Source: Gemmatimonadota bacterium
Lineage (GTDB): Bacteria; JAAXHH01
Direction of reading: 5' to 3'
Length of the DNA stretch: 64,000 nucleotides
Assembly: GCA_009841265.1 (NCBI GenBank)
Contig: VXMB01000014.1
Span: 248,001 to 312,000, forward strand
The notes beneath the pieces are model-generated. The model saw only the letters and a list, made by a program, of their open reading frames with translations. It ran no database searches and was not told where the DNA came from. Positions within the stretch are counted from its first letter, which is position 1. Every line of letters starts with the position of its first letter. Of the stretch, positions 48,949-57,079 are shown piece after piece. Made by a program: the position numbers and the translations under genes.

Positions 48949-50661
48949 ATGCGACGAATCGCCTCATTCCTCTTTCTGCTCGTATTGCTCACCGCCCCGG
49001 AACTCTCCGCCCAGCGGGTCAACTCCATCGGCGTCGAGCTGCCCGAAGACGCGGCGCCGCCGGAGCGTCAGCGACTGCGGTTCTTCGAGATGGACGGAAC
49101 GTACATGGAGTGGTTCAAGACCATTTACAGGCGCAGTCCGGCCACCAACCTCATCTCCGAGCCGCTGGTCCGCCAGGACCACAACTACGACCTGGTTCCG
49201 GCCGCCGCGAAGTCCTGGGAGGCCACGCCGGACGGCAATACGTGGCTCTTCCACCTGCGGTCCGGGATGCAGTGGGACGACGGCCGGCCCTTCAACGCCC
49301 ATGACTACGTCTTTACCTTCCGCCGGGGGGCGGATCCGGACAATGCCTACGACTTCGAATGGCACTACCGCATCATCAAGAACTGGAGCGCCGTCGTCGG
49401 CCGGCGGCTGCCCGTCGATTCGCTGGGCGTGGAAGCGATAGACGATACGACGCTGGCCGTGCATACCGAGCAGCCCGTGCCCTACCTGCCCTTCAACCTC
49501 ATCATGAGCTGGGCTTCGCCGGAGCACGCGGTGGCCAAGTACGGTGACGAATGGGCGACCCGGGCGGAGACCCATATTTCGTCCGGCCCCTTCAAGGTCA
49601 CAGAATGGCGCAAGAACGAGATCATCATCCTGGACGCCAACCCGATGTACCGGGGGTCCATGCCGCCCCTTCTCGATCAGGTGATCATCCGGGTGTTCTC
49701 CCAGTCGGCCGTGCCGCTCATGCTCTCGGCTTATACGGCCGACGAGGTGGACATGATCCTCCTGAACGGGCAGGCGGCCCTGGGAAGGGTCAAGAGCGAC
49801 CCGGTACTCAGCCGCGAACTGCATTCCATGGTCAACTTCGTCACGTTCTACATGACCATGGATACGTACAATCCGCCTTTCGACGACCTGCGCGTCCGGC
49901 AAGCCTTCGCACACTCCATCGACCGCACGGCCCTGATGGACTCCGCCCTGAAGGACGTGGGCGTGGCGGCCTACAGCATGCTGGCCCCCGGATTCCCCGG
50001 CGCGAAACCGGAGGTCTTCCGCGATATGCTGCCCTACGATCCCGAACGGGCCGGGCAGTTGATGGCGGAGGCCGGGTACCCCGACGGAAAGGGGTTTCCC
50101 CAGGTCGATATCTGGATCCGTGCCCACGACTACCAGTCCACCCGGCTTCCCGCGGAGGCCATCCAGGCGATGATCGCCGAAGCGCTGAACGTACGGGTCG
50201 GGGTCAGGGTCATCGAACGCAAGGTGTTCACCGACGGCTTAAACAACCACGAGGTGACGCTGGCCCTGGTGGCCTACAGCCAGGATTTTCCGGATCCGGC
50301 CAACCTGCTCGGGCTCTGGCGGTCCAGGGGGCGCCACGCTTGGCACGACGACACCTTCGAACGGCTGATTCACGAGGGCAACGAGTTCATGGGGCCGCCC
50401 GATGAACGGTTCGCCATTTACCACGCCGCCGAACGCAGGCTGGTGGAAGACGTGGGTGGCATCTTCCTCTGGTTTCCGGTGGAACACCGCCTTTGGAAAC
50501 CCGATTTCTATAGCCCTACCCTCCAGCCCAACCGCCTCGGCATGGAGGTCTGGTCCAACCTGACCTGGATGAACGGGTATTTCAGGGATACGGATCATGA
50601 AACGGAGGATCAGCCGCGCAGCCGCGGCCTCTGGGACTGGCTCAAGTCCGCCCTGGACTGA
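48949..50661 (+). CDS. ABC transporter substrate-binding protein (peptide/SBP_bac_5 family)
   Basis: A 570-residue periplasmic solute-binding protein of the oligopeptide/nickel class. The signal peptide is MRRIASFLFLLVLLTAPELS. The family body includes LVPAAAKSWEATPDGNTWLF, LRSGMQWDDGRPFNAHDYVF and FDDLRVRQAFAHSIDRTALM. It would capture peptides or similar solutes for an ABC importer, but no permease or ATPase genes follow; the next gene is convergent. The ATG at 48949 gives a clean signal peptide; in-frame sequence upstream overlaps chrA. No SD is visible. Confidence 0.9.
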   Translation: MRRIASFLFLLVLLTAPELSAQRVNSIGVELPEDAAPPERQRLRFFEMDGTYMEWFKTIYRRSPATNLISEPLVRQDHNYDLVPAAAKSWEATPDGNTWLFHLRSGMQWDDGRPFNAHDYVFTFRRGADPDNAYDFEWHYRIIKNWSAVVGRRLPVDSLGVEAIDDTTLAVHTEQPVPYLPFNLIMSWASPEHAVAKYGDEWATRAETHISSGPFKVTEWRKNEIIILDANPMYRGSMPPLLDQVIIRVFSQSAVPLMLSAYTADEVDMILLNGQAALGRVKSDPVLSRELHSMVNFVTFYMTMDTYNPPFDDLRVRQAFAHSIDRTALMDSALKDVGVAAYSMLAPGFPGAKPEVFRDMLPYDPERAGQLMAEAGYPDGKGFPQVDIWIRAHDYQSTRLPAEAIQAMIAEALNVRVGVRVIERKVFTDGLNNHEVTLALVAYSQDFPDPANLLGLWRSRGRHAWHDDTFERLIHEGNEFMGPPDERFAIYHAAERRLVEDVGGIFLWFPVEHRLWKPDFYSPTLQPNRLGMEVWSNLTWMNGYFRDTDHETEDQPRSRGLWDWLKSALD

Positions 50662-50718
50662 TGCAGTGCGAATCCAGCGTTTTATCTAAAGTCGCCGTGG
50701 ATCGAGTGTTGCGGCACG

Positions 50719-51879
50719 CTATGCGGGACGGGAAAAACCTTCCAGTGCTTCATCGTCGATCCGGACACCCAGGCCGGGATCGTCCGTCACCGGAAAAGCG
50801 CCATCTTTGGGTTGCGGGGCTTCCAGCGCGTAGCGGCACCGTGTGAGAAAGGATTCGTGGCCGTGTTCCATGACCAGGAAGTTGGGGATGGCCGCGGACA
50901 GCTGGATGGTCGCGGCGGTGGAAAGCACCCCGCCTCCTCCTATGTGGGGTGACACGGGGATGTTGTAGGTCTCCGCGAGCACGGCGATGCGTTTCCCCTC
51001 GGACAGCCCCGTACGCCCGATATCCGGCATAACCACGTCGCAGGTCCTCCGGTCGAAGGCTTCCTTCATCTCGAACCGGGTGCGGTACCACTCACCGTTG
51101 GCGACGTGCATGTCCAGCGCCCGGGTCACGGCCGCGTGACCCGCCAGGTCTTCGGGCAGGGTCGGCGCCTCCAGCCAGTAGATATCAAGTGCTTCCAGTT
51201 CCCGGCCCAGCCTGATCGCCTCGGCCACGTCGAACTCGGTATGCACGTCCACCATGACGGTGATGTCCGGACCGACGCGCTCGCGGACGGCCCTGGCGAA
51301 GGCGACGGTACCGGCGCGGTCCCTTGAGGGGGACAGTTTCAGTCCGCGATAGCCCGCGGCCACGAGTCTTTCGGCCCGGTCCGCCGCGGTGGCGGGGTCG
51401 CGACCGGCACATCCTGAGTAAACTTCGACCCGGTCCCGGAACCTTCCCCCGAGCAGTTTATGGACCGGCAGGTCCAGCGCCTTTCCTTTCAGGTCCCACA
51501 GGGCGATGTCGCACGCGGCGAGGGCGTCGACGTAGAAGCCGGTCGGATGTCCCCTTTCCCGCATGCCGTCGAAGAGACGCTGCCACAGGAACTCCACGTC
51601 GAAGGGGTCCGCGCCGATCAGAACGGGACGGCACAGGTCATCCACGATGGTCCGCGTCGTATCGGGCAATATGGGACTTTGCCCTTCGCCGTAGCCGACC
51701 AGGCCCTCTTCGGTCGTTATGCGCACCACCAGGGTCTCGTGACTGTCGGACTTGAAGGCATGCCTGTTTTCCGGGATGAAATAGGCGGAAGGCGCACCGG
51801 GGCTGCGTTCACGCAATTCCTGGCCGGCTTCTCTCGGGATTCGTACCGCGAAAGCTTCGACGTTCGATACTTTCATCAT
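50719..51879 (-). CDS. Enolase-superfamily (mandelate racemase/muconate lactonizing) enzyme
   Basis: A 386-residue cytoplasmic enzyme. The N-terminal capping domain is followed by the TIM barrel. Metal ligands are Asp211 (MVDVH), Glu237 (WLEAP) and Glu263 (NGEW). The second-strand motif is Lys181-x-Ser183, and His312 (SPHIGGGG) is the other base. Such enzymes abstract an alpha proton from carboxylates, as sugar-acid dehydratases or racemases. The exact acid cannot be read off. GGAGG lies six bases before the ATG, inside the end of rtcB. Last gene of the four-gene operon from 55296. Confidence 0.88.
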   Translation of the reverse strand: MMKVSNVEAFAVRIPREAGQELRERSPGAPSAYFIPENRHAFKSDSHETLVVRITTEEGLVGYGEGQSPILPDTTRTIVDDLCRPVLIGADPFDVEFLWQRLFDGMRERGHPTGFYVDALAACDIALWDLKGKALDLPVHKLLGGRFRDRVEVYSGCAGRDPATAADRAERLVAAGYRGLKLSPSRDRAGTVAFARAVRERVGPDITVMVDVHTEFDVAEAIRLGRELEALDIYWLEAPTLPEDLAGHAAVTRALDMHVANGEWYRTRFEMKEAFDRRTCDVVMPDIGRTGLSEGKRIAVLAETYNIPVSPHIGGGGVLSTAATIQLSAAIPNFLVMEHGHESFLTRCRYALEAPQPKDGAFPVTDDPGLGVRIDDEALEGFSRPA

Positions 51880-51880
51880 C

Positions 51881-53128
51881 TCAGTCCTCCGGTCGCTCGC
51901 CGGCCGGCGCCATCTTCACCAGCCTGGGTTCAAAGCGGGCCATCACCTCCACCAGGTCGGTCTGCGCCGCCATCACTGCTTCGATATTCTTGTATACGAA
52001 GGGGACTTCGTCGAGACCGGCGGACATGAGCGTGACGCCTTTCTCCCGAAGCAGCCGGTTGGCGTCCTGCCAGTTCAGGCTCCGGATCGCCCGTTTCCGG
52101 CTCATCACGCGGCCGGCGCCGTGGGCGGCGGAGTTCATCGACGCGCGATTGCCCTTTCCGCGGACCACGAAGGCCGGGCTCGCCATCGAGCCGGGTATGA
52201 TGCCCAGCACGCCCGGGCCTGCCGGCGTAGCGCCCTTGCGGTGTACGATTGCTTTCCGGTCAGGTATACGGCCGTGCAGGCCGGACTGGCCGTGCCGGTC
52301 GCGCTGGCCGGACGGGCCGGGGACGGAGATCATTTCCTTCCACGCGAAATTGTGGTGGTTCTCCAGGTCCAGCAACACTTCCACACCGAGGTGGCCGGCC
52401 ATGTGCCGGTGTATACACGCGTGGTTGGCCTCCGCGTAATGGCCCATAAGCTCCATGGCTGCCCAGTATTCCTGTCCCGGCTCGGTGTCCAGGTCCAGCC
52501 AGGCCAGGTGCCGCTGTTCCCGGGACAGTTCGGGGCGCATGGACATGGCCAGCCTGCTGTAATGGGAGGCGACCATGGCGCCGGTCCCCCGGCTTCCACT
52601 GTGGGAAAGCAGGGCGAGGTAGGTGCCGGTATCGAGCCCCTTCAACGGCTCATTCAACGTCAGTTCGCCGAATTCGACGAAATGGTTGCCGCTCCCGCTG
52701 GTGCCCAGCTGGCTCCAGGCCTTGTCCTTCGCTTTTTTGGTCACGGGAGAGACGGACCAGTTCCGGTCGAGGACCGGGTGGTTCCGACGCTTCTTGAATC
52801 GGGCCCCCACGCCGAAGCGCGTCTCCGCCGAGATGGCCTTCTTCAGGCGGTCCGTACCCCGGTCGTGCCGCAGCGTGCCCAGCGGCAGGTCCAGGACGGT
52901 CAGTTTCATCCGGCAGGCGATGTCGACGCCCACGGCGTAGGGAATGACCGCGTTGTCCGTGGCCAGCACGCCGCCGATGGGCAGGCCGTAACCCACGTGG
53001 GCGTCCGGCATCAGCGCGGCGGCTACGGCCACGGGAAGCGCGCAGGCCCGCTCCATCTGCTGGATAGACTGCGCGTCCAGATCCCGTCCCCACTGCTGGT
53101 AGGGTATGCGATTTCCCAAAGCGGTCAT
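51881..53128 (-). CDS. rtcB: RtcB family RNA ligase
   Basis: A 415-residue RtcB, a GTP- and Mn-dependent ligase joining 2',3'-cyclic phosphate and 5'-OH RNA ends. Metal/His motifs include MPDAHVGYGLPIGG, GVDIACRM (canonical GVDIGCGM, Cys kept), SGSGNHFVEFG, LSHSGSRG, NHHNFAWKE, HRKGATPAG, and the guanylated His in HGAGRVMSR. Between NHHNFAWKE and HRKGATPAG lies an extra stretch of about 18 residues encoded by 9-bp repeats (52270-52323). It sits six bases after the TauD gene and one base before the enolase-family gene, an odd place for an RNA-repair enzyme. No archease or RtcR is next to it. Confidence 0.92.
   Translation of the reverse strand: MTALGNRIPYQQWGRDLDAQSIQQMERACALPVAVAAALMPDAHVGYGLPIGGVLATDNAVIPYAVGVDIACRMKLTVLDLPLGTLRHDRGTDRLKKAISAETRFGVGARFKKRRNHPVLDRNWSVSPVTKKAKDKAWSQLGTSGSGNHFVEFGELTLNEPLKGLDTGTYLALLSHSGSRGTGAMVASHYSRLAMSMRPELSREQRHLAWLDLDTEPGQEYWAAMELMGHYAEANHACIHRHMAGHLGVEVLLDLENHHNFAWKEMISVPGPSGQRDRHGQSGLHGRIPDRKAIVHRKGATPAGPGVLGIIPGSMASPAFVVRGKGNRASMNSAAHGAGRVMSRKRAIRSLNWQDANRLLREKGVTLMSAGLDEVPFVYKNIEAVMAAQTDLVEVMARFEPRLVKMAPAGERPED
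52270..52323. repeat. 9-bp tandem repeat inside rtcB (six units)
   Basis: GGCCGTGCA, GGCCGGACT, GGCCGTGCC, GGTCGCGCT, GGCCGGACG, GGCCGGGGA on the plus strand, in frame in rtcB. They encode the Gly-Gln/His-Gly-rich insert before HRKGATPAG. Confidence 0.88.
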
Positions 53129-53134
53129 GTCCTC

Positions 53135-54025
53135 TCAGAAGCCGGCAATCTGGCGTCCACTGAAGGTGAGCCGGAACATGAGCCGTTCGTAACGCGTGTC
53201 GTCAAAGGGCGTCGGGGCGTGCAGCGTGCACCGGTTGTCCCAGACCACCAGATCGCCCGGACGCCACCGGTGCATGTAGGTGTAGTCTTCTCCGGTCGCG
53301 TGGGCCTGCAGATCGTTCAGCAGTGCCGATCCCTCCGCGGGCGACATCCCTTCGACGGATTCGATGTGGCAAAGGGGCAGGTAGAGGGACTTTCGTCCGG
53401 TCTCCGGGTGTCGCGCGACCAGGGGCCGGACGATCGGGGGAAACTGTGCCAGTAGTGTTTCGCTAAGCGGCGGCCGGTGCGGATTCTTCTTCCTGAGCAG
53501 TTCGTTGAGATGATTGTAGGAATGGACGGTCCGGATGGAATCGGTGCGTGCTTTGACTTCGTCCGGCAGGTCCTCATAGGCCGCGGTCATGCCCGCGAAG
53601 CCCGTTTCCCCGCCCTCGGGGGGCGTGCGGATGCAGAACAGGCAGGATCCGACGGGCTGGGGATGGCGGAAAGAATCGTCCATGTGCCACAGCAGCGGCG
53701 GCGGGTCCGCCTGGATGAAGAGCGCGGTGTACTTTCCGTTCTCCTTCGCGTTCCCGATGCGCAGGATGTCGGGGAACCCCGGAACCAGGAAGGCCGGATC
53801 ATATTTCTCGTTGCCCTCGGGTGTCCCGAACCGGGTTACGAACCGGCGGAGATGGGAGGGTTCGATATGTCCCTGGTTACGGATGACCACTAGTCCACCC
53901 GCCGCGTGAAAAGCGACCACGGCCCCCTTGACCATGGCTTCATCGAGCCGTGCGAGGTCCACGTCCCCGAGTTCGGCACCGAACCCGGACCGGGTCAGCG
54001 AAGTGTAATTGGTAGTTTCAGTCAT
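53135..54025 (-). CDS. TauD/TfdA family dioxygenase
   Basis: A 296-residue Fe(II)/2-oxoglutarate dioxygenase. The iron triad is His114-x-Asp116 (WHMDDSF) and His269 (CTLHAPTPFD), with the 2-oxoglutarate-binding Arg a few residues later. Family members hydroxylate taurine, chlorophenoxyacetates and other small acids; the substrate here is unknown. It lies 19 bp behind the D-threonine-aldolase-fold gene and six bases before rtcB, inside one operon. The catabolic neighbours suggest an amino- or sugar-acid-like substrate. Confidence 0.92.
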   Translation of the reverse strand: MTETTNYTSLTRSGFGAELGDVDLARLDEAMVKGAVVAFHAAGGLVVIRNQGHIEPSHLRRFVTRFGTPEGNEKYDPAFLVPGFPDILRIGNAKENGKYTALFIQADPPPLLWHMDDSFRHPQPVGSCLFCIRTPPEGGETGFAGMTAAYEDLPDEVKARTDSIRTVHSYNHLNELLRKKNPHRPPLSETLLAQFPPIVRPLVARHPETGRKSLYLPLCHIESVEGMSPAEGSALLNDLQAHATGEDYTYMHRWRPGDLVVWDNRCTLHAPTPFDDTRYERLMFRLTFSGRQIAGF

Positions 54026-54044
54026 GCCGGAAGCGTTTTCTGGA

Positions 54045-55148
54045 TCAGCGCAGTTTTCCGCGGCCGAGAATGGGCCAGACCGTCTCGACGACCCCGTTGC
54101 GGATCCCGTAGAGGTGGTCGTGGAGGAACAGGGTGACGTCGGTGTACGCCACCATGAGGTCGAGTTTGTCCCCGACGGCGATCTCGTGATTCGGACCGGT
54201 GAAGGTCACGGTCCCGTGTTCCGCGGACATGCGCACGCTCACCACGTCATCGACGCCCACCGGCATGGGCATGCCGAACCACGCGGGCACCGTCTTGAAC
54301 CCGGCGTCCACGATCAGCCGGTCCGGTTCAGGGCGGCTGGTGACCGTGACGTGCACGAAGATGGCGGGGTCGGTCCGAACCCCCCACAGGGTGTACATCA
54401 CGTCGTTGAAGATCGCGCCGCCGGCCTGGATCTCGGTGATTCCTTCCAGGTCGGGCGTGACCGACAGCGTGCCGCTCCCGCCGCCGCTCACGATATCGCA
54501 GGGCAGTCCTTCGGCCCGGCAGTGCTCTGCGGAGTCCACGAGATCTCCCACGGCCCGCCTGATCTCCCCGTGTTTCCAGTCGGAGCCTTCATCCACGCAG
54601 GCGTGTCCTTCCCAGGCCATGACCCCCCGGAAACGCAGGCCGGGGGTCCGGTGGACCTGCCGGGCAAGCTCGACGACCGGTTCGCCGGGCCGGACGCCGG
54701 CCCGCTCCATGCCCGTGTTCAGTTCGACGAGCACGCCGACCTCGACGCCGGTTTCCATCGCGGTGCGGCCCAGATCCTCCAGCGTGGCGTCGCTGTCGAC
54801 GGCGACCTTCACGTCCGCCTGCCTGCAGAGATGGGCCAGGCGGATGTATTTCGGCGGTCCGACCACCTGGTTGGCGATGAGGATGTCCTCGACGCCGCCC
54901 GCGGCCATGACCTCGGCCTCACCGAGCTTGGCGCAGGTGACGCCGATAGCGCCGGCCTTCAGCAGCCTGTGGGCAATCGCCGGAATCTTGACCCCCTTGA
55001 TGTGCGGGCGCCAGTCCACGCCGGCTTCCTTCAGCCGTTGCCCCACGGTGCGGATGTTGTTTTCAAGACGATCCAGGTCAACCCAGAGGACCGGGGTGTC
55101 CAGATCTTCCTTTCGCGTTCCGATCTCGTCCAAAGTGTGTTCCCTCAC
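54045..55148 (-). CDS. Alanine racemase-fold PLP enzyme (D-threonine aldolase/D-serine dehydratase type)
   Basis: A 367-residue PLP enzyme. The N-terminal barrel opens LDTPVLWVDLDRLENNI, and the Schiff-base Lys is probably Lys51 in RPHIKGVK (Lys54 is the alternative). The C-terminal D-Ser dehydratase-like domain has VDAGFKTV, SAEHGTVTF and HDHLYGIRNGVVETVWPI. The family splits D-threonine or other beta-hydroxy-D-amino acids, or dehydrates D-serine. Which one cannot be told here. It is the first gene of a minus-strand operon with a good promoter at 55268-55296. Confidence 0.87.
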   Translation of the reverse strand: MREHTLDEIGTRKEDLDTPVLWVDLDRLENNIRTVGQRLKEAGVDWRPHIKGVKIPAIAHRLLKAGAIGVTCAKLGEAEVMAAGGVEDILIANQVVGPPKYIRLAHLCRQADVKVAVDSDATLEDLGRTAMETGVEVGVLVELNTGMERAGVRPGEPVVELARQVHRTPGLRFRGVMAWEGHACVDEGSDWKHGEIRRAVGDLVDSAEHCRAEGLPCDIVSGGGSGTLSVTPDLEGITEIQAGGAIFNDVMYTLWGVRTDPAIFVHVTVTSRPEPDRLIVDAGFKTVPAWFGMPMPVGVDDVVSVRMSAEHGTVTFTGPNHEIAVGDKLDLMVAYTDVTLFLHDHLYGIRNGVVETVWPILGRGKLR

Positions 55149-55177
55149 GTGTTGAGACTCGGCCGATGCGCCGTTTC

Positions 55178-55191
55178 GATCTCATGATCGG
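55178..55191. promoter_or_regulatory. Candidate operator in the leader of the four-gene operon
   Basis: Inverted repeat CGATC-TCAT-GATCG, between the promoter (55268-55296) and the ATG at 55148. A repressor could bind it; no regulator gene is adjacent. Confidence 0.25.
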
Positions 55192-55267
55192 CAACGGCTT
55201 TCTGCAGATTTGGGCACGACGTCCCTCAAATTGTTCGAGAATTCGCAATGCCGTGCTGACTGACTAT

Positions 55268-55296
55268 TTTGTATCACCTCGGCAACGCTCCGTCAA
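55268..55296 (-). promoter_or_regulatory. Sigma-70 promoter of the aldolase-TauD-rtcB-enolase operon
   Basis: On the minus strand TTGACG (55291-55296), 17 bp, TACAAA (55268-55273), 120 bp before the first ATG. Confidence 0.68.
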
Positions 55297-55359
55297 GGAC
55301 GATTAGTGTATCGGTACCCAAACACAGGAGGACATCATGGAAATAGCTGGACTATTGAT

Positions 55360-56817
55360 TCAACCCTGGTACCGAACGTCTTTGAAAGGGGATACCAGAG
55401 GTCCGTCCGGGCAGTGCAGCCGGCCGTTCACGACCCATCCGCAGTCTCGCGCCTCGAGCTCCGACACGAGATACCCTTCCCACTTTCCTGTTTCTTCTTC
55501 ATAGGCGGGGTCGCCCACCAGGTTGCGGCACTCGCCGGGATCCTCGTCCAGGTCGAAGAATTGCTTCTGATCGATTCGCGGCAGCCAGATGAACTTCCGG
55601 TGGCCGTCCGTCACGTACTGCATCTCCTGTTCAGGCGCGTAGCACCAGCAATGCTCGCCATGCAGGTAGTCTCGCCAGCCTTCGGTTTTCCCCCGCATAA
55701 GTGGGAGGAGGCTTTGTCCTGTCACCGTGGGCGGCACGTCCACGTCGGCCGCGTCCAGGATCGTGGGCATGATGTCGCGGAGTTCGGCCACGCCGTCCGG
55801 AACGGGAGCGTTGACCTTTTCGTCCCAGGCAGCCGGCGGGCAGACGATCAGCGGAATCCTCGCGCTGCCCTCGTAGGCATAGGTCTTGCGCCAGAGATGG
55901 TGGTCGCCCACCATGTCTCCGTGGTCGGACGTGAAGATGACCCAGGTGTTGGACCAGGCCGCCGGATCGTGCCGTTCCATCCAGTTCTTGAGCCGGCCGA
56001 TCTGCGTGTCGATGAAGGAAATCTCCCCGTAGTACCCGGCCCGGCCGCGATGGATGCGCGCGGCCGACTGCTTCCCGTGCCAGGCATTCACGTCCGTGGC
56101 GTCGAAGGGCACGTCGTGCATGTCCGCCCAGTCGCCGATGTACGGCGTCGGGGTCTCCCGGTCGTGGTACAGGTCGAAGTACCATGCGGGCGGCACGTAG
56201 GGCGAATGGGGCCGGGCGAAGCTGACGTTGAGGAAGAAGGGTTTCGCGCGGTCGCGCCGCGCGATGTAATGGATCGCCCGGCTCATGGTCCAGGCCGTCG
56301 GATGGAGGTATTCCTCCGTATGCCAGGGACGCCCGATCCAAGAGTTCCAGTTGACCCCGTGATCGTCAGGCGAGATGTCGCGCCGTTTCTCCCGGTCGAA
56401 CCACCGGCGGTACTCGTCCCGCAGGCCCTGGGCGATCAGGCGGCCGGACTCGTCCAGTTCCGATGACTGAAAGCCCATGTCCGCCCGCTGCGGCGTGAAG
56501 TGGCCCTTCCCGACCAGGTGGGTGGCATATCCCGCGTCCGACAGTGTGCCGGCCAGGGTATGGGGGAAGTCGTTGGGTATCGGTCCCTGTCCCCGTCCCA
56601 TACCGAGAACGCCGGTGTGCCACTGGTCCATGCCGGTCATCACGGTCGAACGGGCGGGAATACAGGAAGGGACCGCCGTGTAGGCGTGGGGAAACCGTGC
56701 GCCCCGTGCGGCCAGGTGGTCCAGGTTGGGTGTTTCCGCCACTGGATGTCCGTCGCAGCTCATGCAGTCGCCGCGCATCTGGTCCGCCATGATGAAGATG
56801 ACGTTGGGACGGGACAT
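55360..56817 (-). CDS. Sulfatase (formylglycine type)
   Basis: A 485-residue alkaline-phosphatase-superfamily sulfatase. The N-terminus SRPNVIFIMADQMRGDCMS holds metal ligands. The formylglycine signature is CIPAR with Cys52 as the modified residue. VIFTSDHGDMVGDHHLW gives further metal ligands. It lacks a signal peptide, so it is probably cytoplasmic. The substrate (sulfated sugar, phosphonate or choline ester) cannot be decided. It needs a formylglycine-generating enzyme, not present here. AGGAG lies ten bases before the ATG; a promoter is at 56891-56918. Confidence 0.93.
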   Translation of the reverse strand: MSRPNVIFIMADQMRGDCMSCDGHPVAETPNLDHLAARGARFPHAYTAVPSCIPARSTVMTGMDQWHTGVLGMGRGQGPIPNDFPHTLAGTLSDAGYATHLVGKGHFTPQRADMGFQSSELDESGRLIAQGLRDEYRRWFDREKRRDISPDDHGVNWNSWIGRPWHTEEYLHPTAWTMSRAIHYIARRDRAKPFFLNVSFARPHSPYVPPAWYFDLYHDRETPTPYIGDWADMHDVPFDATDVNAWHGKQSAARIHRGRAGYYGEISFIDTQIGRLKNWMERHDPAAWSNTWVIFTSDHGDMVGDHHLWRKTYAYEGSARIPLIVCPPAAWDEKVNAPVPDGVAELRDIMPTILDAADVDVPPTVTGQSLLPLMRGKTEGWRDYLHGEHCWCYAPEQEMQYVTDGHRKFIWLPRIDQKQFFDLDEDPGECRNLVGDPAYEEETGKWEGYLVSELEARDCGWVVNGRLHCPDGPLVSPFKDVRYQG

Positions 56818-56890
56818 GGTTTTCTGCTCCTGGATGACGCGCTCCTGGATGACGCGGAGTCCGGCAATGAGCCCGGCGAATGGGATTCAT

Positions 56891-56918
56891 AACTTACGTG
56901 TCCCGTGTCTGCTGTCAA
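56891..56918 (-). promoter_or_regulatory. Candidate promoter of the sulfatase gene
   Basis: On the minus strand perfect TTGACA (56913-56918), 16 bp, TAAGTT (56891-56896), about 75 bp before the ATG. Confidence 0.5.
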
Positions 56919-56987
56919 GATCGGAAGCCTTCCTCGCATCACGGCATATGACCATGGTATACGACTTCCGTTAAGCCGTTAATCCCC

Positions 56988-57016
56988 TTGACATTGGGGC
57001 GGTCTCCTCCACATTT
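56988..57016 (+). promoter_or_regulatory. Candidate promoter of the class V aminotransferase gene
   Basis: Perfect TTGACA (56988-56993), 17 bp, ACATTT (57011-57016). The -10 box is poor, so an activator may be needed. It is divergent from the sulfatase promoter. Confidence 0.35.
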
Positions 57017-57079
57017 CATGCAGGGCAGGACCGTCAATGTTCGAGACCTCGGGATCCCGTCAAAGGAGGCATGCGCCCC

